Source: Candidatus Omnitrophota bacterium
GTDB lineage: Bacteria > Omnitrophota > Gorgyraeia > Zapsychrales > Fredricksoniimonadaceae
Length of the DNA: 32,005 nt
Assembly: GCA_903836515.1 (NCBI GenBank)
Contig: CAILQW010000009.1
Coordinates: forward strand, 1-32,005
Direction: 5' to 3'
Shown: piece after piece, positions 20,264-28,677 of the stretch
Layout of the letters: each line of letters begins with the position of its first letter
Numbering within the stretch: position 1 is the first letter of the stretch
The notes under the pieces: generated by a model
What the model saw: the letters and a program-made list of their open reading frames with translations, nothing else
Told to the model about the DNA's origin: nothing
Database searches by the model: none
Translations under genes and position numbers: made by a program

Positions 20264-22413
20264 GCATCCTCCTGCGCGGCCAGAAGGCCTTCACGCCGCG
20301 CCAGAACGATGATGACGCCAAGGATCACGGCGAACAGGAGCAGGAAAAGGTACCCCGCCGCATAGCGTAATGGCGATGAAAAACGGAAAACAACATCACT
20401 GGATCCCGCGGGCAGCCACACCCCTTTAAACGCATGGTCGGCCCGCAAGACCTTGTCCTCCCGGCCGTTGATATACACATGCCATCCGGAATGATACGCG
20501 TCGTTCCACAGAAGAAACCGCGGACGATCAAGGTGCGCCGATAAGCGCAGGGTGTTGACGTCAAAGGACCTGATTTGAATAGCGGCATGCTCAGGTCCGA
20601 TCGCCTCAGCCCGGGAAGGGCCGCCCGAAAAAGAACGCAAGGCCGTCAACGGCACTTCCTGGCGCGGAAGAAAAGCGATATTAGCCGCCCCCCGCCATGC
20701 GCCCGCCAAACGATCATAGAACCCGGCATCCGGAGCATCATAGGGAACCGTAGCATCAATTAGATAAAGCTTGTGCGCGGTGAAGGCCTCCCTGTCCTGG
20801 GAAGGAACATGTGTAAAAACATCCGCATACCAGCGCGTGGCATAGTACAGACTGCCCTGCATACTCCTGATAAAAGCATCCTTGGCCCCTGCGTTATTGT
20901 CGGGAACAAACGTACGGCTGTAGGAAAACCCCCTGACGACGGCCGGGTTGTAGGCGCCAATATCTCCCTGACGCCATTCGCCGTTGCCCGTCACATAACG
21001 CGCCAGCTGAAAAGGCTGGACCACGATGGCAAGCATCAGCACCAGCAAGAGGATATTCCTGTGGCGACACCCCAGGACAACCGCGCTAAAAAAGATGAGC
21101 GAACAGCCCACCGCGGCCCAGGATGTCACGGCGACCCCTTCACGGGTCAATGCCCAGGCGCCAAAAGCCAGATGCGCGCCGATGACAAGAAAAAGGAGCA
21201 CACTGTTCCCCGTCCCCGCGTACTCTTTAATAAAGGCGCGCACCTGGTCCATCACCAAAATGACCGCCATCGGCAAAACCGCCAGCCAGAAAAAATAGGA
21301 AACCATCCGCATGTAACGGAAGAAAAAAACATGGTCATAAAGGAATTTATACAACGGTGAAGCTTCCGTCAGGGAGATCAGCCCCAGGATGACAATATTG
21401 GCCAGCAGGAAGGCTGTCCGCCGGGTCAGGGGCGTCACCAACGTCACCAGGCAGGCGAGAAAAAAGAAATACGAAATAAAGAATTCACCCCGGATCAGGC
21501 TGGCATGGTCCATGAACGTCCGGTCAAAGTACCCCTGCGCCAGGAGATCCCCTATCACCACGCTTTTCATAGCCACAGCAACAACGGACGATGTATCGGT
21601 GGCCGCATGCCGCCCGGGAAGAACAAACTCGCCTTGCCGGGATTCGTGATAAAAATCCGCCGCAGGCACACAGGCGGTCACCAAAAACAACGCGCACGCA
21701 CACGCCAACCCTTTATGGCGGCTTACAAACAACATGATCCGCGATGAAAAAGACGCGGCCTCTTTGAAAAAGAACAACAGGAACAACATCACAAAGGAAC
21801 CCACGATCGTCAGAAAAAAGAACGGGATATAGGTAGTCAACGCCATGGCCAACGTGAAGAATATCCCCAGGAACTGATGTTTCTTCCCTTCCCTGGCGAA
21901 GGCCAGAAGAAAATAAAAGAACCAGGCCAGCGGAACAAAAAGGATGACGATGTAATTGAAAAACAGCTGGGTCCCCCATCCTGAAAAAAGGAGCAGGAGA
22001 AAGGCACCGGTGGAGGCCAGGCGGTCACGGAACAAGAGGCGGGCGATCAGCCAGAAAGCTGTCAGTGCCAAAAGATAGTAGAAAGCCAGAAAAACAAGGT
22101 AGGCGTGGACTTGCGGAACACCAGCCAGCTTTAGCCCGGCAGCCACCCAGTAAAAAGGGTTGGCCTCGCCGATACGGCGCAGGAAAAAATTATAGGGGGC
22201 GCCATCGCACCATGCCGGGTTCCATAAAGGATAGACTCCCCGGATGATATTGTCAGTGAAGAAGCCGATGTGCTCGTAATACGATACCGCATCAACAACA
22301 AGCGCCCGCTGACCGGAGAGATAGCCCCAGAACGCCGTCACCCACACGAGGAACGGGGCCAGGACAAGAAAGATGTATTCTTTGCGCAGAGGCGTTGACA
22401 AAAAGCGGATCAT
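20260..22413 (-). CDS. YfhO-like polytopic membrane protein (putative glycosyltransferase-type)
   Basis: 717 aa, many TM segments. C-terminal YHSGWHVYINGREDKVLRADHAFKGVWLPAGSSDVVFRFSSPLRYAAGYLF is YfhO-like. Confidence 0.75.
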   Translation of the reverse strand: MIRFLSTPLRKEYIFLVLAPFLVWVTAFWGYLSGQRALVVDAVSYYEHIGFFTDNIIRGVYPLWNPAWCDGAPYNFFLRRIGEANPFYWVAAGLKLAGVPQVHAYLVFLAFYYLLALTAFWLIARLLFRDRLASTGAFLLLLFSGWGTQLFFNYIVILFVPLAWFFYFLLAFAREGKKHQFLGIFFTLAMALTTYIPFFFLTIVGSFVMLFLLFFFKEAASFSSRIMLFVSRHKGLACACALFLVTACVPAADFYHESRQGEFVLPGRHAATDTSSVVAVAMKSVVIGDLLAQGYFDRTFMDHASLIRGEFFISYFFFLACLVTLVTPLTRRTAFLLANIVILGLISLTEASPLYKFLYDHVFFFRYMRMVSYFFWLAVLPMAVILVMDQVRAFIKEYAGTGNSVLLFLVIGAHLAFGAWALTREGVAVTSWAAVGCSLIFFSAVVLGCRHRNILLLVLMLAIVVQPFQLARYVTGNGEWRQGDIGAYNPAVVRGFSYSRTFVPDNNAGAKDAFIRSMQGSLYYATRWYADVFTHVPSQDREAFTAHKLYLIDATVPYDAPDAGFYDRLAGAWRGAANIAFLPRQEVPLTALRSFSGGPSRAEAIGPEHAAIQIRSFDVNTLRLSAHLDRPRFLLWNDAYHSGWHVYINGREDKVLRADHAFKGVWLPAGSSDVVFRFSSPLRYAAGYLFLLLFAVILGVIIVLARREGLLAAQEDA

Positions 22414-23411
22414 TCGGATCTCAGGGTGCGGCCCATTAACCCGGCCACGGCTTTGCGGGGATCGCGATGGCCGTACACGACCTGATACACAGCTTCCGTG
22501 ATAGGCATATCGATCTTCATTTTCCTGGCCAGATCATGCACGGCCTTGGCCGTGACAACCCCTTCGGCGACCGCATCCATGGAGGCGAGGATATCCTTGA
22601 TCGAACGGCCCTTGCCAAGCTCATGGCCCACAAACCGGTTGCGGCTATTGGGGCTGAAACATGTTGTGGCAAGATCACCCAGGCCGGCCAGACCCGTGAA
22701 TGTCCTGGGGTTGGCGCCAAGGGCTTTGCCCAGGCGGGTCATTTCCACCAGCCCGCGGGTCAAGAGCGCTGCCTTGGTGTTGGTGCCAAAACCAAGCCCA
22801 TCGCAGATGCCGCAAGCCAGGGCAATGACATTCTTGACGCTGCCGCAAATTTCAACACCCAGCACGTCGCGGTTGGTGTACACACGGAACGTCGGGCAAC
22901 TGAAAATTTCCTGCACCTGCCTGGCCAGGCGCGTGTCCAGCGAGGCTGAAACAGCGGTGGTCGGGATCTTTTTGGCCACCTCGATGGCGATGGTCGGCCC
23001 GGACAAAACACCCACCCTGACCTTGCCCAGTTCCTTGGCAATGAGCTGGGTCATGGTGAGAAAGGTACGGGTATCGATCCCCTTGACCACACTGACAAAC
23101 GCCTTGCCCGCATGATCGCATTGACGGATATTCTTGAGTGTCGCCGTAAGATATTGCGAAGGAACGGCCAAAACAATGATATCGCTGGCGCCCAGCGCCT
23201 CATCAAGGGAAGATGTCAGCGCCACTGTTTTGGGTATAGTGATGCCGGGCAGAAATTTTTCGTTCACCCGTGTTCGGCGTACCTGGGCCACATAATCGGG
23301 GAAAGCCCCCCAGAGAGTGACGGGATGTCCCTTTTCTGCCAGAAGAACCGCCAGCGTGGTCCCCCAGCCGCCATCGCCTATTACTGAAATGTGTGAAGAT
23401 TTTGTGGTCAT
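22410..23411 (-). CDS. gpsA: Glycerol-3-phosphate dehydrogenase [NAD(P)+]
   Basis: MTTKSSHISVIGDGGWGTTLAVLLAEKGHPVTLWG, VSVVKGID, VLSGPTIAIEVAKKIPT, GSVKNVIALACGICDGLGFGTNTKAALLTRGL. Confidence 0.94.
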   Translation of the reverse strand: MTTKSSHISVIGDGGWGTTLAVLLAEKGHPVTLWGAFPDYVAQVRRTRVNEKFLPGITIPKTVALTSSLDEALGASDIIVLAVPSQYLTATLKNIRQCDHAGKAFVSVVKGIDTRTFLTMTQLIAKELGKVRVGVLSGPTIAIEVAKKIPTTAVSASLDTRLARQVQEIFSCPTFRVYTNRDVLGVEICGSVKNVIALACGICDGLGFGTNTKAALLTRGLVEMTRLGKALGANPRTFTGLAGLGDLATTCFSPNSRNRFVGHELGKGRSIKDILASMDAVAEGVVTAKAVHDLARKMKIDMPITEAVYQVVYGHRDPRKAVAGLMGRTLRSE

Positions 23412-24112
23412 GGCCGGATAATTTTCTCCCTGAGGATCTCCCAGTAATACGCCGCGCCCCACTTGAGGACCTGGAGCTTGCGCTCCCCGCCCTCGCGCAC
23501 AGGTTCGTCACCCGGGATTTCCGCGATCTTTAATTTACGTTTGGCCGCCCGGATGGACAACAACGGCTCCCAGCTGATATGCGTCCGGAACAGTTTCTCC
23601 TCGAAAGCATAGCTTGCGTCTTTGTCGAGGCCGAGTTCCTGGATAAGACTTTTACGGTAGATGCGGTAGATGACCATGGCGTCCGTGTAGTGCCCGCCGT
23701 GGAAAAAATTGATGCTGCGCGTAAAAAGGCTGTTGCCAAAAGCGGTCACGGCATCGTCATCGTAGCTCTTGGCCCCGGGCGCATAACGGGACACGATCAC
23801 CATGTCGTAACCTTCATGGAATTTGTCAATGCAGGGCTTGAGAAGCTCGGGAATGGAATTGCCGTCGGGGCTGAACGTGAGGATGGCTTCGCCTTTAATA
23901 AAAGGCAGCGCATCCATGTAGGCACCGCGGATGCCCGGACTCTGCTGGATCACGACATCGTAACCCATCTCCCGCGCCACGGCGACAGTATTGTCCCTGG
24001 AATGGCCATCCACGATCAGGATCTGTTCAAACAGGGACCTGTCCACCTTGGGCATGACGGCACGCATGCCGACCTCTTCATTCAATGTGGGGACCAGCAG
24101 GGTGATCTTCAT
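23408..24112 (-). CDS. Family 2-type glycosyltransferase
   Basis: MKITLLVPTLNEEVGMRAVMPKV, ILIVDGHSRDNTVAVARE, GEAILTFSPDGNSIPE; ATGA overlap with gpsA. Confidence 0.85.
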   Translation of the reverse strand: MKITLLVPTLNEEVGMRAVMPKVDRSLFEQILIVDGHSRDNTVAVAREMGYDVVIQQSPGIRGAYMDALPFIKGEAILTFSPDGNSIPELLKPCIDKFHEGYDMVIVSRYAPGAKSYDDDAVTAFGNSLFTRSINFFHGGHYTDAMVIYRIYRKSLIQELGLDKDASYAFEEKLFRTHISWEPLLSIRAAKRKLKIAEIPGDEPVREGGERKLQVLKWGAAYYWEILREKIIRP

Positions 24113-24135
24113 GAAACTCCCTGAAAATAAATAAA

Positions 24136-24209
<74 letters not shown>

Positions 24210-24285
24210 ATGACAGCGCTTACGATGACACATGAATATATATTACAGGCGGGGTGGCGTCAAGGGGGTTGCACACAAATCAAAG

Positions 24286-24990
24286 CTATACCACAGCTCC
24301 GAATAACGCCCCAACCGCCGCTGTCACACCCATGGCCAATGCCCCCCAAAATGTGACACGCACCGCGGCTCTCAGCAAAGGAGCTCCCCCGGCAATAGCC
24401 CCAAAGGCTCCAAGTCCAGCCAGGAAAACAAGTGTCGCTCCAAAAACAACAGGGATCAACCACGCTGCCGGCGCCAGCAGGATGATCAACAGGGGCATGG
24501 CCCCGCCCACAGAAAAAGTCACGGCTGATGCCAATGCCGCCTGGACAGGCCTGGCAATGGAATTCACAGAGATTCCCAGTTCGTCACGCGCATGCGCCCC
24601 CAGGGCATCATGGGCCATGAGTTGCGTGGCGACCTGCCTGGCCAGCAATGAATCAAGCCCCCGTTCCACATAAATTGCCGTCAATTCATCGTGCTCGCTC
24701 ACAGGATCTTCAATGAGTTCCCTGCGTTCGCGCGCCAGATCAGCCTTCTCCGTATCTGCCTGAGAGCTCACCGATACATACTCACCGGCCGCCATGGACA
24801 TCGCCCCGGCCACCAAACCGGCAACACCGGCAATCAGGACAGAACCTCTGGGGGCATGCGATGCCGCAACCCCAACAACCAGGCTCGCCGTTGATAATAT
24901 CCCGTCATTGGCACCCAGAACCGAGGCGCGCAACCAGCCAATGCGGTCGGTACGATGCTGCTCCCTGGGCTGATTGTTGACCACCGGCAT
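24286..24990 (-). CDS. VIT1/CCC1-type transporter family protein
   Basis: RIGWLRASVLGANDGILSTASLVVGVAAS and GAMSMAAGEYVSVSSQADTEKADLARE are diagnostic of the family. Confidence 0.92.
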   Translation of the reverse strand: MPVVNNQPREQHRTDRIGWLRASVLGANDGILSTASLVVGVAASHAPRGSVLIAGVAGLVAGAMSMAAGEYVSVSSQADTEKADLARERRELIEDPVSEHDELTAIYVERGLDSLLARQVATQLMAHDALGAHARDELGISVNSIARPVQAALASAVTFSVGGAMPLLIILLAPAAWLIPVVFGATLVFLAGLGAFGAIAGGAPLLRAAVRVTFWGALAMGVTAAVGALFGAVV

Positions 24991-25024
24991 TACCCCCTCC
25001 CATCATACTAAATAGTAGTAGTTT

Positions 25025-25077
25025 AATTGGGTGAAGGGGACTGTCCCCTTCAATTCAACTTCAACCTTCAACCAATT
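25025..25077. repeat. Palindromic repeat copy C, nested hairpin
   Basis: 25033-25051 GAAGGGGAC-T-GTCCCCTTC (perfect 9-bp arms); outer imperfect arms AATTGGGTGAAGG (25025-25037) and CCTTCAACCAATT (25065-25077). Confidence 0.85.
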
Positions 25078-25229
25078 CTATTTGTAATCTTGAAGTTTAT
25101 TCTTGCATAAATAAATCTCTTATAAAAGATTGATATTCAATTTCTTGCGGTAATACTTATTTCTCTAAGCTAAAGAGAGAGGGGAAAAGGAAGATTTTCC
25201 AACGATCCACCATAAGATTTATGAACCTG

Positions 25230-25592
25230 TCATTTTCTTACCCAAAGGTAATACGCCTCTTTTTGCCCGTTCGCTGTCACAATGTACCTGATAGTGACCT
25301 TGTCGCCCGATTTGATATCCTTAAGGCTGAACCTCTTGCCATGCTTCAGGATCTTCGCTTCCCTGGTAATCAAGATCGGGAGTATCTGATAAAAGGCCTT
25401 CGTTTCACCCGAATAGGCTTTTATGGTCAAGATCGACGTGTCATAATTTATAGTTTCGACTTTCCCTGCTACCTCTTCCCAATCTTCCAGGTGATTCATG
25501 TTAACAGCTTCATCCTGGGCGTTGACCCCTGACGTCATCAGCCCCACGAGGCTCAGAATAATCAGACCGATCAGCCACATGACTTTTTTCAT
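25230..25592 (-). CDS. Secreted small beta-rich (OB-like) protein of unknown function
   Basis: MKKVMWLIGLIILSLVGLMTSGVNAQ signal peptide; SD GGAGGGGGAGT before ATG at 25592; then GKVETINYDTSILTIK...GDKVTIRYIV. Confidence 0.7.
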   Translation of the reverse strand: MKKVMWLIGLIILSLVGLMTSGVNAQDEAVNMNHLEDWEEVAGKVETINYDTSILTIKAYSGETKAFYQILPILITREAKILKHGKRFSLKDIKSGDKVTIRYIVTANGQKEAYYLWVRK

Positions 25593-25725
25593 ACTCCCCC
25601 TCCTTTCATTTAATAAAAGGCGGAAAATATTAAAAATATTATAAAACCTATACATATTGTAAGAATAAAGGGCACGCCGGCAATTGTACCTTAGTATTAC
25701 AGGAAAAGTGAAGAGTGAGTGCTGT

Positions 25726-25783
25726 GAAGGGGGCCTGTCCCCCGCACTGGGACTGTCCCCTTCTCTTGGACTGCCCCCTTCTC
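25726..25783. repeat. Palindromic repeat copy A: two units plus a third partial unit
   Basis: GAAGGGGGCCTGTCCCCCGCACTGGGACTGTCCCCTTCTC followed by TTGGACTGCCCCCTTCTC. Confidence 0.85.
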
Positions 25784-25823
25784 CTCACCTTCTCACTTCT
25801 CATTCTTCCTTGTCGAACCATTT

Positions 25824-26534
25824 TTAAACTGTTACGTTGTAATACGTCAAAAGATCTTCGACGGATTCCTTCCAGCAGGCCGCCACATCGGGATACCTTT
25901 TGAGCAGGCGTCTTAAATGCAAAACAGCCCGTTCAGTCCCTCGGCTGAATTTTATGGCTGTGGTATAAAAAGACGCGGCCTCCCTGTAACGCCCGGTATA
26001 TTCCATCACAGCCCCCATGTTCTTCCAGGCATTCCAGTGCCGCGGATCACCCCAACGCCTCCGGTGAAGCTTCCAATCCTCTTCATCGAGATCCAATGCA
26101 ATCTGGGCATGTGTTTCCGCCTTGTCGAATTCCTTCTTCATCAAATAACAGAATGCCGTGTTATTGTGCTGCCAGTGACCAGACTCCCCGCGATACGAAC
26201 CGGCGCCGAGGCTGTTTAAATAAAACTCCAGCGCCGCATCAAAATCTGCCTTGTGTTCACTGATCTGCCCCATGCGAAACCATAGCCCAGCCTCATACTC
26301 TTTAAGCAAGGGATTCAATAAAGCCTCCCGACACGCCGCAAGAGCGTCATCGTAATAACCGGCATCGGTATATACCACCGTCAGATCAAGGAGCGCCGAC
26401 CATTTGCCTGTACCCGTTGGCGTCAGGATATAATAGCGCCGCTCTTCTTTGACCCTGTCCAGATCCAATGGGACCCCGCGTCGCCCTGCCATCAGAGAAA
26501 CAAACATTTCTTCCTGCATATCGTAAGACGTCAT
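25824..26534 (-). CDS. TPR-repeat protein (last gene of the accessory operon)
   Basis: Repeated helical pairs such as LLDLTVVYTDAGYYDDALAACREALLNP, WFRMGQISEHKADFDAALEFYLNSL, WKNMGAVMEYTGRYREAASFYTTAIKF. Confidence 0.8.
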   Translation of the reverse strand: MTSYDMQEEMFVSLMAGRRGVPLDLDRVKEERRYYILTPTGTGKWSALLDLTVVYTDAGYYDDALAACREALLNPLLKEYEAGLWFRMGQISEHKADFDAALEFYLNSLGAGSYRGESGHWQHNNTAFCYLMKKEFDKAETHAQIALDLDEEDWKLHRRRWGDPRHWNAWKNMGAVMEYTGRYREAASFYTTAIKFSRGTERAVLHLRRLLKRYPDVAACWKESVEDLLTYYNVTV

Positions 26535-26547
26535 TGTATGTCCTCCG

Positions 26548-27294
26548 TCAAGATTCCTGGAGCGGCCGATACGCCGCTTCGCTCAGGTCAAACGTCCATG
26601 CCACAGCCTCCCTGACCGTCCGCATCTGGGGCGGCACCCGCAATACATAAAATGCACCGGTCGACGGGCATTTCACCTTCACCAAAACGATGGCCTCATC
26701 CCGCCCCGGCAGATCGATGCGGACCAGTGCCTGCTCCCCCTCCTGGTGAAGGATCCGGTGTTCCACCCCGGCCAATAAACGTTCATAACCCAACTCCATC
26801 AGGAATATCCGCCGTATTTCGACATTCTTGACGCCCATCACATGCCTGGCATGGATAGGCGTTTTGGCGATCCACGCGTTAAGCCCTGCAGGAACATCCT
26901 GTCCGCGCAAGAATAGTTCCTGCCCGGCAAATCGCCCCGCCGCGTCCCATTCAAGGCTTAACCCATGACGAACCCCCCTGACAAAGGTGACGCGTTTTCT
27001 TAATTGCCCCAGTTCATCCCACACACGGACCACACCGTGCAAACGCCCCTCGTGATAAGTCTCTTCTTTTCGTTTCTTCCCGTCAGGATAAAATATCATG
27101 CCCGTCCCGTTCAAATAACGCGCCTGCATAGGGTATTCAAACATCAAAGCCCCGTCAGGATAAAAGCCGCGGACTGACTCAGTGATCCCCTGTGCGGCAT
27201 GCTGGCGGGTATAACATAAACGCCTGTCCATCCAATAAAATTGGCCTGGATCCTCAGCTTTCCAACGCATGGGACTTCTTTGCCAAAGATTCAT
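26548..27294 (-). CDS. YwqK/MORN-like repeats fused to a DUF6745-like C-terminal region
   Basis: GFYPDGALMFEYPMQARYLNGTGMIFYPDGKKRKEETYHEGRLHGVVRVWDELGQ... repeats; C-terminal VKCPSTGAFYVLRVPPQMRTVREAVAWTFDL. ATGA overlap with the upstream gene (start MNLWQR at 27294). Confidence 0.65.
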   Translation of the reverse strand: MNLWQRSPMRWKAEDPGQFYWMDRRLCYTRQHAAQGITESVRGFYPDGALMFEYPMQARYLNGTGMIFYPDGKKRKEETYHEGRLHGVVRVWDELGQLRKRVTFVRGVRHGLSLEWDAAGRFAGQELFLRGQDVPAGLNAWIAKTPIHARHVMGVKNVEIRRIFLMELGYERLLAGVEHRILHQEGEQALVRIDLPGRDEAIVLVKVKCPSTGAFYVLRVPPQMRTVREAVAWTFDLSEAAYRPLQES

Positions 27295-28151
27295 GGCCAA
27301 TCTTCCCCAATAAATGAACAGCGCAGGGATCTCGTATCCAGCACCAGACGGCTTCGGTTGTACGCCACTGTTCGTTTTTGTTTGATGAAATACAACTCCC
27401 TTATTTCGGAAGAATCTCCCGTATAAAAAAGAGCTACATTGTCCGAGAACCGGTAGATGTCACCCGCTTCTTTCTGGATCGCTGTTAACAAAGCCTGATT
27501 CAAATCCTGATTCACACGCATATGATCCAGCATCTGTGATGTTCTGATCACGCCGATAATGGCCACATTCAAGGAAGATGCCAGCATCCTCAGGCGCGCG
27601 CAAACCCGATCCCTCTTGCTCCTGAGGAATCGTGCTTCAGGATGATCGTGCAGTCCCACGTCATCGATGGTATCTAGCAAGATCAACTGAACTTTCCTGG
27701 CCTCCACCAGATTCCTTATCGTTTTATCGACAAGTTCAATGTCGTAGTGCCCATCATGAATATAAACAGCCCCTTCCGATAAGGCCCCTGCCGCGGCTGT
27801 AAGCGCAGGGTAATCCGTATCCATTGGGGATAACGGGAACTTCTGGCCGGCATATAAACACAACATCCGCTGGACCAGGGTTTCTTTGGAAAGATCAATT
27901 GAAAAATAGGCACAGGGGATATCATGCCTGACAGCGGCATGAACCGCCATCGTGAGCAACATTGACGTTGAACCAGCCAGCGACCGCGCCAGAACAGACG
28001 TAAACTCTCCCCGGTGCACCGCAAAGCCCGTATCCCCTGCCCCGATGGGGATCCCTACAACGACGGGAGATTTCTGCTGGACTACATTCATGATGCCAGG
28101 GACAATATCCCGCACATGGTCACCCTCTAATAATTTCTTGTTCCAAAGCAC
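27291..28151 (-). CDS. DnaB/RecA-fold helicase C-terminal-domain-like protein, degenerate Walker A
   Basis: IPIGAGDTGFAVHRGEFTSVLARSLAGSTSM aligns by eye with DnaB GIPTG-D...GGxxxGELxVLAARPSMGKT; also YFSIDLSKETLVQRML, VQLILLDT, FIKQKR. Confidence 0.7.
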   Translation of the reverse strand: MLWNKKLLEGDHVRDIVPGIMNVVQQKSPVVVGIPIGAGDTGFAVHRGEFTSVLARSLAGSTSMLLTMAVHAAVRHDIPCAYFSIDLSKETLVQRMLCLYAGQKFPLSPMDTDYPALTAAAGALSEGAVYIHDGHYDIELVDKTIRNLVEARKVQLILLDTIDDVGLHDHPEARFLRSKRDRVCARLRMLASSLNVAIIGVIRTSQMLDHMRVNQDLNQALLTAIQKEAGDIYRFSDNVALFYTGDSSEIRELYFIKQKRTVAYNRSRLVLDTRSLRCSFIGEDWP

Positions 28152-28189
28152 AACATCCCTCCTTTATTAATATACCTGCCGATGCCGCA

Positions 28190-28480
28190 TCAATCCGCCA
28201 CATTACGCCAGCCATCGGGCGTATATTCACGCTGTCGGATCACTTTATAGATGCCTGTCTCAAAAGAAAGCGCATGGTGTTCCTGATGACTTAATGTGCT
28301 GACGTGCCCGTCATCAACCTTGAAATACAAGGTCCCGTCTTGCTCATACACATCCCCCCGGTCAAGCTCGTGTTTATGCCCCGTAGCCTCCCCTTCGGCA
28401 AGCACCCGCGACGGATACGCACATGCCCCCTCGGGTAACTCATCCACTTTAACGATCAACAAATCCCCATGTCTTTTCAT
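28190..28480 (-). CDS. Conserved small His-rich protein (HKH / HQEHH / RQREY motifs), unknown function
   Basis: MKRHGDLLIVKVDELP...VLAEGEATGHKHELDRGDVYEQDGTLYFKVDDGHVSTLSHQEHHALSFETGIYKVIRQREYTPDGWRNVAD; ATGA overlap with the 65-aa gene. Confidence 0.7.
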   Translation of the reverse strand: MKRHGDLLIVKVDELPEGACAYPSRVLAEGEATGHKHELDRGDVYEQDGTLYFKVDDGHVSTLSHQEHHALSFETGIYKVIRQREYTPDGWRNVAD

Positions 28481-28674
28481 GCCCCCTCCCTGGTTTTATT
28501 ATTCTCAATTTCATCCTCATCCGGCCAAATCGGCGCCAGCGTCATCACACGCCACCCCTTGATGTATACTTCCCGCACAACAATACGGTCCTCCATGTCA
28601 TAGGAATCGTAAATCCCATGCATTCCCGGTCTTCTTTTATTCCCATGCTTCTTGATCCATTCATTGATCGTCAT
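28477..28674 (-). CDS. Small protein of unknown function (65 aa)
   Basis: MTINEWIKKHGNKRRPGMHGIYDSYDMEDRIVVREVYIKGWRVM...; 3 nt after the AAA+ stop and ATGA-coupled to the next gene. Confidence 0.65.
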   Translation of the reverse strand: MTINEWIKKHGNKRRPGMHGIYDSYDMEDRIVVREVYIKGWRVMTLAPIWPDEDEIENNKTREGA

Positions 28675-28677
28675 GAC

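Noticed and set aside
24990-25230. Small CDS or ncRNA in the VIT upstream gap
   Set aside because: Only the palindromic repeat is supported; no ORF with SD and no recognisable RNA family by eye.
25726-25810. CRISPR array
   Set aside because: Units are palindromic, adjacent without unique spacers, and only 2-3 copies occur; no cas genes.
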